Of a DNA stretch of 6,122 bases, positions 1-5,274 are shown in pieces (within the stretch, counting starts at the first letter, position 1; each line of letters opens with the position of its first letter). Position numbers and translations under genes: made by a program. The notes under the pieces are model-generated. The model searched no databases and was not told the origin of the DNA. It saw nothing but the letters and a program-made list of their open reading frames with translations. This DNA is from Methyloceanibacter sp. (GTDB lineage Bacteria; Pseudomonadota; Alphaproteobacteria; Rhizobiales; Methyloligellaceae): assembly GCA_016649675.1 (NCBI GenBank), contig JAENXG010000148.1, positions 1-6,122 of the forward strand, in the 5' to 3' direction.

Positions 1-22
1 ACTTCGAGACGTCTCCGAAATT

Positions 23-96
23 GGCCACGTGGCGGAGTGGTGACGCAGCGGACTGCAAATCCGTATACCCCGGTTCGATTCCGGGCGTGGCCTCCA
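23..96 (+). tRNA. tRNA-Cys (anticodon GCA)
   Basis: A complete cloverleaf can be read. The seven-base acceptor arms at 23-29 and 86-92 pair perfectly (GGCCACG with CGTGGCC). The anticodon loop CTGCAAA has GCA at 55-57, and the T arm CCCGG-TTCGATT-CCGGG is intact. The discriminator base at 93 is T, the known identity base for cysteine tRNA, and CCA at 94-96 is encoded in the DNA. The next gene lies on the opposite strand, so this tRNA is transcribed alone or from a promoter left of the window. Confidence 0.97.
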
Positions 97-131
97 TAAC
101 TTACTGAGACGCTCCTCCACTCTCCTCGCCG

Positions 132-157
132 AAAATCTGACATGCTGGCGGAGCATG
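132..157 (-). terminator. Possible terminator hairpin for the PGPGW-type gene
   Basis: A perfect six-base inverted repeat, CATGCT at 141-146 and AGCATG at 152-157, encloses a five-base loop. Read on the minus strand it lies 15 bases past the stop codon of the membrane protein gene and is followed by TCAGATTTTC, a short T run. The stem is short and the T tract is broken, so it is at best a weak intrinsic terminator. Confidence 0.35.
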
Positions 158-171
158 AGGACGAGTTCGCC

Positions 172-474
172 TTAAGGCTTCGGGACGGCGCGCTCATCGC
201 GTCTTCTGCGCATGGGGTGTCTGGCGGTTGGGCCGGCATCGCCTTCGCTCTTCTTGTCACGATGCCACCAGACGGTGAGCTGGCGGCGCCAGCGCCGCAC
301 GACGGGGATGTCGACCGAGAGCACGAGAAGCCCGAGCGGGATCATCCAAAACCCGAGCACGGGCAGGAAGCCCAAAAGCCCGCCTGCCACGAGCAGGATG
401 CCAGAGCCGATGCGGATGGGCTTTGACTGCGGCAGATGCCAATGGCGATTGAAGAAGCGGATCTTGTGGGCCAT
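172..474 (-). CDS. Small two-helix membrane protein, PGPGW-like family
   Basis: Encodes a 100-residue inner-membrane protein of unknown function. Two hydrophobic helices lie at about residues 20-38 and 40-56, separated by the P-x-x-GFW-x-x-PLG segment (P38 to G48) that recalls the PGPGW transmembrane family. A basic, Trp-rich stretch follows (VRRWRR, then VWW at 68-70), and the polar, basic tail (to residue 100) is probably cytoplasmic. The ATG at 474 is chosen because GGAG (480-483, minus strand) sits five bases upstream; a GTG at 507 would add 11 residues but lacks a good site. The gene lies between tRNA-Cys and tRNA-Asn, transcribed opposite to both. Similar short proteins are common in rhizobial genomes as hypothetical proteins. 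The membrane topology is well supported; the family name is recalled from the motif, not searched. Confidence 0.8.
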   Translation of the reverse strand: MAHKIRFFNRHWHLPQSKPIRIGSGILLVAGGLLGFLPVLGFWMIPLGLLVLSVDIPVVRRWRRQLTVWWHRDKKSEGDAGPTARHPMRRRRDERAVPKP

Positions 475-519
475 ACGGTCTCCGGCCTTCGATTGTCGAT
501 GCGGCACATGGGGATTGGG

Positions 520-531
520 GCGGGCGCCCGC
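520..531. repeat. 12-base GC-only palindrome
   Basis: GCGGGCGCCCGC is a perfect 12-base palindrome upstream of the minus-strand membrane protein gene and upstream of tRNA-Asn. It could be a dimeric regulator site, but GC-only palindromes also arise by chance in DNA of this composition. No function is assigned. Confidence 0.3.
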
Positions 532-652
532 AACCGGATCTGACGCCGCAACCTCGCGCTTCGCTTCTGGCGATAGCGCGTAAAGCTCTGGAAAGGCTCC
601 TGCCCTTTTGCTATCTAGCGTTCAGCGCCGCTTGCGATAAGGGGCGCTCTGC

Positions 653-728
653 TCCCCGGTAGCTCAGTTGGTAGAGCAAGCGGCTGTTAACCGCTGGGTC
701 GCTGGTTCGAGTCCGGCCCGGGGAGCCA
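653..728 (+). tRNA. tRNA-Asn (anticodon GTT)
   Basis: A complete cloverleaf can be read. The acceptor arms TCCCCGG (653-659) and CCGGGGA (718-724) pair fully. The anticodon loop CTGTTAA has GTT at 686-688, and the T arm GCTGG-TTCGAGT-CCGGC is intact apart from one T-G wobble. The discriminator is G at 725 and CCA is encoded at 726-728. tRNA-Asn genes are frequent targets of integrases. The bases after it are AT-rich and are followed by DNA without intact genes, but no second copy of the tRNA 3' end and no integrase is present in the window. Confidence 0.97.
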
Positions 729-986
729 AATTAAATCAATAACTTAGTGACAATTCCAGCCCCTTAAAATCAGTCCTCCCCGCCGTCGATGTACGGCATG
801 TGTACGCTTGTCAGGTCATTTGCGCCGGCGCCTCTTTAATGCGCGCTGGCCCGGACAGGCGCAAACCTACTGCGCCGGCACTTGACACCCGTAGCCTTTT
901 TGGGCGGGTCGGATGCCCGATCGCCACATAGCATTTGAAGCGGGCGCTTGGCACTCGTCGCCTCCTGGCGACCAATGGAGGACGAT
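729..986. other. Intergenic stretch after tRNA-Asn, no gene seen
   Basis: No convincing frame is open here in either direction. The one longer minus-strand frame (811-1098) is Arg-rich, has no recognisable domain, and overlaps the broken gene at 987-1230. Visible structure includes GC-rich palindromes GCGCCGGCGC (822-831) and TGCGCCGGCA (871-880), which share TGCGCCGG. A hairpin GTCGCC-TCCT-GGCGAC at 957-972 ends five bases before the ribosome binding site of the broken gene. A TTGACA at 882-887 has no matching -10 element at normal spacing. Confidence 0.5.
977..982 (+). promoter_or_regulatory. Strong ribosome binding site of the broken small gene
   Basis: GGAGGA lies four bases before the ATG at 987. 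It is one of the two best Shine-Dalgarno matches in the window and is the main reason to take the frame starting there seriously. A six-base-pair hairpin at 957-972 sits just upstream. Confidence 0.55.
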
Positions 987-1230
987 ATGCAGACCAATGG
1001 CAGCGCTGACGCCTTGATCGTCGACCTCTACCTCGTAAGACGAGGCTAAGTCCGCTTACACCCGCTGCAACGAGAATCGTCTTACGGCGCTTTTTCAAAA
1101 AGGCATCAATTTCGTCCTGACTTTGTGGGTGACGGTAGTCCGCGGCGATGAATGCATTGTCGAATATGGAGCCGATGGAACTCGCGCCGGTTCATTCCGC
1201 ATTTGGGCCGCGGCATCCGCCAGCGCATGA
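987..1230 (+). pseudogene. Frameshifted small hypothetical protein gene
   Basis: A frame opens at ATG 987, four bases after a GGAGGA site, and reads MQTNGSADALIVDLYLV before ending at TAA 1047-1049 after 20 codons. Omitting one A near 1037-1038 (in CTCGTAAGAC) moves translation into the next frame. That frame stays open to TGA 1228-1230 and continues DEAKSAYTRCNENRLTALFQ, then KGINFVLTLWVTVVRGDE and CIVEYGADGTRAGSFRIWA. The joined product is about 80 residues, with balanced composition, alternating hydrophobic segments and conserved-looking W, G, D and C residues, which is how a small folded domain looks. I do not recognise the family. It may be a decayed gene, a sequencing error in an intact gene or, less likely, a frameshift-regulated gene. 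It stands alone, converging on the cytochrome c gene. Confidence 0.5.
1034..1086. repeat. 10-base inverted repeat spanning the frameshift site
   Basis: CGTAAGACGA at 1034-1043 and TCGTCTTACG at 1077-1086 are perfect reverse complements separated by 33 bases. The left arm covers the point where the reading frame of the broken gene shifts. A smaller hairpin, CCTCG-TAAGA-CGAGG, lies at 1031-1045, so two structures compete for the same bases. Confidence 0.5.
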
Positions 1231-1318
1231 CGCCTTGTTGCCCGCTAGATTCACCGCAACTGAACGCCGACAACGTGACAAAGCCTTCTCAGAGCTTCGT
1301 CCAAGCGACCGATCAAGG

Positions 1319-1915
1319 TCAGCCCGGCGGCGGTGCGTAAGACTTTGGCGGGATCAGGGAATTGGGGTTCACCGCCCGGATCCAGGAGATAATCTTCCAG
1401 AGGTCATCGTCGGACTTGAGGATCTGACCGAAGGCCGGCATCGGACCGACAACGGCTTCGGATCCATGACGCACGTAACCCTGCTTGTGCAGGTCGTCAG
1501 TGCCGAGGGTGATCAAGCGGAAAAGCGTGTCGTCGTCCCTACCGTAAATCCATATGTCATTGGTGAGCGGTGGGCACATGCCGCCACCGCCGCCGCCGCC
1601 ATGGCAGCCGTTGCAGCCTGAGCTCATGAACTTCTTGTGCCCTTCGTCGGCCATGCCGGCGTAATCCATATATGGATTCTTCAGCTGGCCCTTGGGCGTG
1701 CTGGCCACGCGATCAATCGGGGACATCGTCCCGCCGGCAGAAGCGGGTGAAGCAGCGCCGGCCGAGGACGGTGGTGTCGCGCCTGGGGCTGGGGCAGGCT
1801 CGCCGTCTGGAGCTGGCGTCGCACTTGGGGCCGCGTCGGCAGCGAGGGATTTCCACTCCCGTGCACCGAAAACAATGAGCCCTACTGTCAAAAGTCCGAT
1901 GATAAATTGGCGCAC
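1319..1915 (-). CDS. Secreted monoheme cytochrome c, XoxG/cytochrome cL-like
   Basis: A 198-residue periplasmic electron-transfer protein. Residues 1-18 are hydrophobic (signal peptide or anchor), and residues 26-62 form an Ala/Pro/Gly-rich linker. The heme domain has CNGCH at 101-105, covalently binding heme c with H105 as one axial ligand, and M159 in VVGPMPAF is the likely second. After the heme site come seven Gly (106-112), MCPPLTNDIWIYG and DDDTLFRLITLG, a pattern I associate with XoxG-type cytochrome cL, the electron acceptor of lanthanide-dependent methanol dehydrogenase XoxF. The C-terminal helix DDDLWKIISWIR is typical of class I cytochromes c. The start is GTG at 1915 with AAGGA nine bases upstream. 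No xoxF or xoxJ is in the window, so the partner is unknown and it may serve another dehydrogenase or the neighbouring cytochrome b. The heme protein call is near certain; the XoxG subtype is from memory. Confidence 0.85.
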   Translation of the reverse strand: MRQFIIGLLTVGLIVFGAREWKSLAADAAPSATPAPDGEPAPAPGATPPSSAGAASPASAGGTMSPIDRVASTPKGQLKNPYMDYAGMADEGHKKFMSSGCNGCHGGGGGGGMCPPLTNDIWIYGRDDDTLFRLITLGTDDLHKQGYVRHGSEAVVGPMPAFGQILKSDDDLWKIISWIRAVNPNSLIPPKSYAPPPG

Positions 1916-2245
1916 TGCTTCGTTTCCTTACCGAAGAGAGATCTGTGAGAATAGAGGACGGCCCTTGGCATGTCGCGCCCTCTATCAGCCTCGACGGCAC
2001 CACGGCGATTGATCCCTCGTTCTGGTCGACCCACCTGCCGGTCTCTCATGAATTTTGGGAGGAGCCACACTCAGCATGCTCTCAAGGCCGCCGCTGCCGA
2101 TTCTCCTTTCACACTAGCCAAGAAACATTGCGGCGCAGATGGTTCTTCCGGCACGTTTCGGTGACCATGGTTTTCTCGCTCCAAGGTCTAGAGCCGACCT
2201 TTAGCGGACAGGCGGCCGGTGGTGATCGTCATTGAGAGCTATCGC
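1916..2245. other. 330-base gap between cytochrome b and cytochrome c genes
   Basis: No supported gene is seen here. Short frames on both strands lack ribosome binding sites and protein-like composition. The stretch separates two minus-strand genes, is too long for a tight operon, and presumably carries a promoter and leader for the cytochrome c gene. Its clearest structure is the inverted repeat at 1951-1985, 36 bases upstream of the GTG. No good -35/-10 pair could be picked by eye. Confidence 0.5.
1951..1985 (-). repeat. Inverted repeat in the leader of the cytochrome c gene
   Basis: ATAGAGG at 1951-1957 and CCTCTAT at 1979-1985 are exact reverse complements with a 21-base spacer, located 36 to 70 bases upstream of the GTG start at 1915. 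It could form an mRNA leader stem or be a split operator. A seven-base match may also be chance. Confidence 0.35.
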
Positions 2246-2782
2246 TCACGCAATATCGCCCGACTCCGGCGCGCGCTTTATGCCGGTCACCAAGGATCGC
2301 AAGAGATTTTCATGATGCCGGAAGCTCGCCCACAGGACTCCCGCGATGTGCAAGCCAACCAGCACGAGCGCGAGGTTGGCCAAGGTCTCGTGCATTCCTT
2401 CCATCAACTCCGACCCCCAGAAGGCGTCAGTCGTCAACAGCCAGCCAGAGACACACAATCCCGTGAGTGTGGCGAGCAAGGCTGTGATCATCGCGCCGCC
2501 GGCGGGGTTGTGACCGAGGTAACGCGCTTCGCGGCCGGTTGTCACGTCGCGAAGATAACTGGCGACGACAAGGGGTGATCTGACGAACTGGCTAAAGCGG
2601 GCATAATGTGTGCCGACCAGTCCCCAGATGAGGCGCATTGCAATCAGAGCGGCGGCCGCGTACCCGGCCCAGATGTGAAGCATTTTCCAGTCGTCGCCCG
2701 ACACCCAAGCCACGGCGAAGCTCGCCACTAGACTCCAATGGAATACACGCACGAAGGCGTCCCAGACCCTTGTCGTCGCCAT
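2246..2782 (-). CDS. Cytochrome b561-family membrane protein
   Basis: A 178-residue, four-helix inner-membrane b-type cytochrome of the bacterial b561 / Ni,Fe-hydrogenase cytochrome b class, which moves electrons between the quinone pool and periplasmic partners. The N-terminus VWDAFVRVFHWSL is the family's typical opening, with H15. Further histidines at H36 (start of helix 2), H131 (MEGMHE) and H145 (VGLHIAG) fit the ligands of two hemes. Helices fall at about residues 10-29, 36-56, 95-117 and 131-153. Length is normal for the family. Its ATG at 2782 lies five bases after the stop of the PepSY gene and has only a weak ribosome site (GAG eight bases away), which suggests translational coupling. 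The PepSY gene upstream and the divergent two-component system are a familiar setting for this subgroup. The specific electron donor is not shown. Confidence 0.93.
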   Translation of the reverse strand: MATTRVWDAFVRVFHWSLVASFAVAWVSGDDWKMLHIWAGYAAAALIAMRLIWGLVGTHYARFSQFVRSPLVVASYLRDVTTGREARYLGHNPAGGAMITALLATLTGLCVSGWLLTTDAFWGSELMEGMHETLANLALVLVGLHIAGVLWASFRHHENLLRSLVTGIKRAPESGDIA

Positions 2783-2787
2783 GACTG

Positions 2788-3072
2788 TTACTCGTCGTCT
2801 TCTGCCTCGGCCGAATCGAGTTCGACGGGGTCAAGCGATTTGGGATCGAAGTAGGACTCAGCCCGCTTTCCGTTCGCATCGGTACCGTAGACTTCGTAGC
2901 AGCCGTCATCGATCTTGATGCGGTTGATCTTCCATCCGGCAGTTTCAAGCTTCTGGCGGAGGGCCTGCTCCGGCTGCCACTCGGCCTTCGACACCGAGCA
3001 GGTTTCGTCGGCGAAGGCCACGCTGCTCGCGATCAGGCCGAAAGTGGCAGCCAGTAGAAGGGTGCGGGTCAT
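2788..3072 (-). CDS. Small periplasmic PepSY-domain protein
   Basis: A 94-residue secreted protein. Residues 1-21 form a classic signal peptide ending in VAFA, with cleavage expected before DE. The mature part is a single PepSY-like fold: W32-x-P then a helix (QALRQKLETAGWKINRIKID), followed by DGCYEVYGTDANGKR and a second strand ending YFDP, the pattern of short PepSY proteins. C25 and C58 are the only cysteines in the mature chain and could form a disulfide. The tail is strikingly acidic (D81 to E94, with EAEDDE at the end). It is the first gene of a two-gene unit with cytochrome b561, five bases apart, and is transcribed divergently from the response regulator. PepSY proteins of this type often accompany b-type cytochromes and QseBC/PmrAB-like systems. 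The molecular role is unknown; a modulatory or metal-binding role is inference. Confidence 0.88.
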   Translation of the reverse strand: MTRTLLLAATFGLIASSVAFADETCSVSKAEWQPEQALRQKLETAGWKINRIKIDDGCYEVYGTDANGKRAESYFDPKSLDPVELDSAEAEDDE

Positions 3073-3077
3073 GATTT

Positions 3078-3083
3078 ACCTCC
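3078..3083 (-). promoter_or_regulatory. Strong ribosome binding site of the PepSY gene
   Basis: On the minus strand GGAGGT lies five bases upstream of the ATG at 3072, which fixes that start and predicts efficient translation of the first gene of the PepSY/b561 unit. Confidence 0.8.
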
Positions 3084-3091
3084 ATCGGTTT

Positions 3092-3114
3092 GTTATCGAT
3101 GCGAAAGAGATAAC
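3092..3114. repeat. GTTATC-N11-GATAAC inverted repeat in the PepSY leader
   Basis: GTTATC at 3092-3097 and GATAAC at 3109-3114 are exact reverse complements with an 11-base spacer, just upstream of the PepSY ribosome binding site. It may be a regulator half-site pair or a leader hairpin. The arms are short, so chance is possible. Confidence 0.35.
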
Positions 3115-3144
3115 GGACGCCCCTGACACGCGCCTGAAGATTGA

Positions 3145-3187
3145 AGGTCCGTATTTTCAGGTTCCTGTAAGGTTGACAGCGCAGGTG
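3145..3187. promoter_or_regulatory. Candidate response-regulator binding array (AGGT repeats)
   Basis: The divergent region between the PepSY and response regulator genes holds AGGTC (3145-3149), AGGTT (3159-3163), AGGTT (3170-3174) and AGGTG (3183-3187), all in the same orientation. The central pair extends to TTCAGGTT (3156-3163) and GTAAGGTT (3167-3174), which agree at six of eight positions with an 11-base period. OmpR-family regulators bind head-to-tail repeats with about this period, and the sequence recalls the PmrA/QseB type of box. A TTGACA at 3173-3178 overlaps the second repeat, so bound regulator could contact polymerase. Control of both divergent units, including autoregulation, is inference. 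Confidence 0.5.
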
Positions 3188-3212
3188 TCCAAGAACGCGG
3201 TATCCAAGTTCC

Positions 3213-3869
3213 ATGCGCATTTTGCTAATCGAAGATGAGCCGGTGCTCGGCGAGGCCGTTGCCACGCATCTCAAACGTTCCAACCATGCCGTGGACTGGG
3301 TACAGAGGCTCGACGATGCCGAGGCCGCTCTGCGCGCGGTCGACTACGGACTGATCCTTCTCGACCTGCATTTGCCGGACGGCCGCGGTATTGATCTGCT
3401 GCGCAAGCTCCGCAGAGAAGAGGACAAACGGTCCGTCATCATACTGACGGCGCGCGACCAGATTCGCGACCGCATCGATGGTCTCAACTCTGGGGCCGAC
3501 GACTACATCGTCAAGCCCTTCGATCTGGATGAGCTCGTCGCTCGCATCCTTGCGGTACAGCGGCGATCCGCGGCTAAAGCCAGTTCCATGGTTCGGGCCG
3601 GCAGCCTGTTCATCGATCAGGTTGAGCGCAAGGCATGGTACGAAGGCCGAGAGGTGCAACTGACGGCACGCGAGTGGGCGTTGCTCGAATGTTTGGCGCA
3701 ACGTGTTGGGGCAACGCTGTCGAAGGCGCAGCTTGAGGAAGCGCTCTATGCTTTTGGCTCGGAAATCGAAAGCAATGCGGTTGAGGTCTATGTCAGCCGG
3801 TTGCGTAAGAAGCTCGGTGCGAACGTGATCCGAACCGTCCGCGGCCTCGGCTATCGTCTGGAGCCCTAG
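3213..3869 (+). CDS. OmpR-family response regulator, QseB/PmrA-like
   Basis: A 218-residue two-component DNA-binding regulator. The receiver domain (1 to about 118) has acidic pocket residues E7 and D8, phospho-acceptor D51 in LILLDLHLPDG, T79 in IILTARD, Y98, and K101 in the conserved KPF motif. After a linker comes a winged-helix effector domain (about 125-218), with SNAVEVYVSRLRKKL as the recognition helix and RTVRGLGYRL as the wing, both very close to the QseB/PmrA/TctD subgroup. Length is standard. The start MRILLIEDE is canonical although its ribosome site is weak. The sensor kinase begins three bases after its stop codon, so they form one operon. It is transcribed divergently from the PepSY/b561 genes and probably regulates them and itself through the AGGT repeats upstream. 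The signal and full regulon cannot be read from the sequence. Confidence 0.96.
   Translation: MRILLIEDEPVLGEAVATHLKRSNHAVDWVQRLDDAEAALRAVDYGLILLDLHLPDGRGIDLLRKLRREEDKRSVIILTARDQIRDRIDGLNSGADDYIVKPFDLDELVARILAVQRRSAAKASSMVRAGSLFIDQVERKAWYEGREVQLTAREWALLECLAQRVGATLSKAQLEEALYAFGSEIESNAVEVYVSRLRKKLGANVIRTVRGLGYRLEP
3860..3863 (+). promoter_or_regulatory. Ribosome binding site that decides the kinase start
   Basis: GGAG at 3860-3863, inside the last codons of the regulator gene, is nine bases before ATG 3873. An alternative ATG at 3888 (residue 6) would have a poorer arrangement, so 3873 is preferred. Confidence 0.55.
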
Positions 3870-3872
3870 GGA

Positions 3873-5261
3873 ATGAGATCCTGGACAATGAGCCGCAGAC
3901 TGATTGGGGCTCTGGTTGTTCTGATCGGCGGAATCTGGCTGCTCGGCGTTGGCATCGCAGCGATATCGATCTGGCATGAGATCGACGAGGTTTTCGATAG
4001 CTCGCTGCAAGAGACCGCGCAGCGCCTCTTGCCGCTAGCAGTCGATGACCTTGATGAGCACGGGGAGCGCGATGAGGACGACGAGGACGGACGGCAGCTT
4101 GCCGACCTGTTCCCTGCAGCGGAGCACCAGGAGCGTCTGCACTATCAGATCCGCGATGCGAAGGGCCGCGTGATTGTACGTTCGCATGATGCCACCATGG
4201 AGCCGTTCCCCGCGCCGCTGAAGCGCGGCTACTTCGAGGACGAAGGGCGGCGTTATTTCACCGAGGTCTCCCCCGATGCGAATGTTTTCGTGCAAGTGGC
4301 GGAACTGCCGGGGCAGCGGAAAGAGGCCATAAACGCTGTATGGCTCGGACTCGGAGCGCCGCTACTCGGTCTGCTGCCAATAGCGGCTCTCGTTATTTAT
4401 TGGACAGTACAGAGGACCACGCGCCCCATAATGGAGGTCCAGCGTCAGATCGGGATACGCAGCGGTGAGAACCTCGACCCGATCGACCCGCGTGGGTTGC
4501 CTGATGAGCTTGCGCCGATCATCCACGACATGAATAGGCTGCTTGAACGGCTCAAGGCGGCTCTGGAAGCGGAACGTTCTTTCGCTGCTTACAGTGCACA
4601 TGAGCTCCGCAACCCCATCGCCGCCGCACGCGCCCAAGCTGAGATCATCGCAGCCAGCTTGCGAGGCAGCCCTGACCATGCACGCGCCACCCAGCTCATC
4701 GAGATGCTGGGACGACTCGGCGGACGTGTCGAGAAGATGCTGCAGCTTGCACGGGCCGAAGCAGGCCTTGGGCTTGCGCGCACCGAAACTGATCTCGTCG
4801 GCGTCACACGTCTAGTAGCTGAGGATTACGCGAGGAGATCACAGTCGGCTGCGCGTCTCGCCTTCGATGCCGGGCCCAGCCAAAGCCTGATTGTGGCCGT
4901 CGATCCCGATGCACTCGGAATTGCGCTGCAAAACCTTATCGACAACGCGCTGAGTTACAGCCCCCTGGGCGGCAAGATTGAGATTGTAATTGGCCCCGGG
5001 GCCACCGTTCGTGTCGTCAATGATGGGCCGACCATTAGCGCCGACAAACTTGCAAAGTTGAAAGGCCGCTTCGAGCGTGCTGGCCCTAAAGGCGCACCTG
5101 GGACTGGTCTCGGCCTCTCTATTGTCGAAGAGATCATGCGGCAGGCTGGGGGACGCCTCGAACTCTATTCTCCCGCGCGCGACCGGAGCGATGGGTTCGA
5201 AGCGACGTTGGTCTTTCCTACCACGCCAATGTCGCCCTCAACACAGGCGGCATCCGGCTGA
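3873..5261 (+). CDS. Sensor histidine kinase, QseC/PmrB-like
   Basis: A 462-residue inner-membrane kinase that should phosphorylate the upstream regulator. It has a first transmembrane helix at about residues 10-33, a periplasmic sensor at 34-152, and a second helix at about 155-179. A short HAMP-like linker starting RPIMEVQ follows, then the dimerisation/phospho-acceptor domain with H243 in SAHELRNP. The ATPase domain has an N box with N354 and N358 (ALQNLIDNALSYSP) and a G2 box GTGLGLSIV at 410-418. The G1 box reads VNDGPTI (382-388), so Asn383 stands where Asp is usual and Thr387 where the second Gly is usual; related kinases tolerate such variants, and the other boxes look functional. N247 at H+4 fits the HExxN/T phosphatase motif. 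The sensor contains a very acidic stretch (residues 58-72, DDLDEHGERDEDDED), suggestive of cation sensing. The cognate pairing with the upstream regulator is strongly implied by the three-base spacing. Confidence 0.95.
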   Translation: MRSWTMSRRLIGALVVLIGGIWLLGVGIAAISIWHEIDEVFDSSLQETAQRLLPLAVDDLDEHGERDEDDEDGRQLADLFPAAEHQERLHYQIRDAKGRVIVRSHDATMEPFPAPLKRGYFEDEGRRYFTEVSPDANVFVQVAELPGQRKEAINAVWLGLGAPLLGLLPIAALVIYWTVQRTTRPIMEVQRQIGIRSGENLDPIDPRGLPDELAPIIHDMNRLLERLKAALEAERSFAAYSAHELRNPIAAARAQAEIIAASLRGSPDHARATQLIEMLGRLGGRVEKMLQLARAEAGLGLARTETDLVGVTRLVAEDYARRSQSAARLAFDAGPSQSLIVAVDPDALGIALQNLIDNALSYSPLGGKIEIVIGPGATVRVVNDGPTISADKLAKLKGRFERAGPKGAPGTGLGLSIVEEIMRQAGGRLELYSPARDRSDGFEATLVFPTTPMSPSTQAASG

Positions 5262-5274
5262 TCGTCCTTTCAGC

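Noticed and set aside
212..583. Plus-strand frame opposite the PGPGW-like gene
   Set aside because: Its composition is Ser/Arg/Pro-rich without domains, and the minus-strand frame has a ribosome binding site and two clear membrane helices.
882..887. TTGACA as a -35 promoter element
   Set aside because: No acceptable -10 element follows at 16-18 bases, and it is about 100 bases from the nearest start codon.
811..1098. Minus-strand frame of 95 codons after tRNA-Asn
   Set aside because: It is Arg-rich and low in protein-like pattern, and it overlaps the plus-strand broken gene, which has the better start site and composition.
987..1230. Programmed ribosomal frameshifting as the explanation of the split frame
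   Set aside because: No known slippery motif or internal Shine-Dalgarno stimulator at normal spacing was found; a mutation or sequencing error is simpler. Kept only as a minor alternative.
1148..1621. Plus-strand open frame of 157 codons
   Set aside because: It lies mostly antisense to the cytochrome c gene, whose heme motif and signal peptide are clear. Its product ends in Ala-rich sequence produced by reading the Gly-codon tract backwards, and no good start site is seen.
1945..2235. Plus-strand frame of 96 codons in the gap between the cytochromes
   Set aside because: There is no ribosome binding site, no recognisable domain, and a composition typical of a chance frame.
3225..4010. Minus-strand open frame of 261 codons
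   Set aside because: It is antisense to the response regulator and the start of the kinase, both of which carry all their catalytic motifs. Long antisense frames are expected in GC-rich genes.
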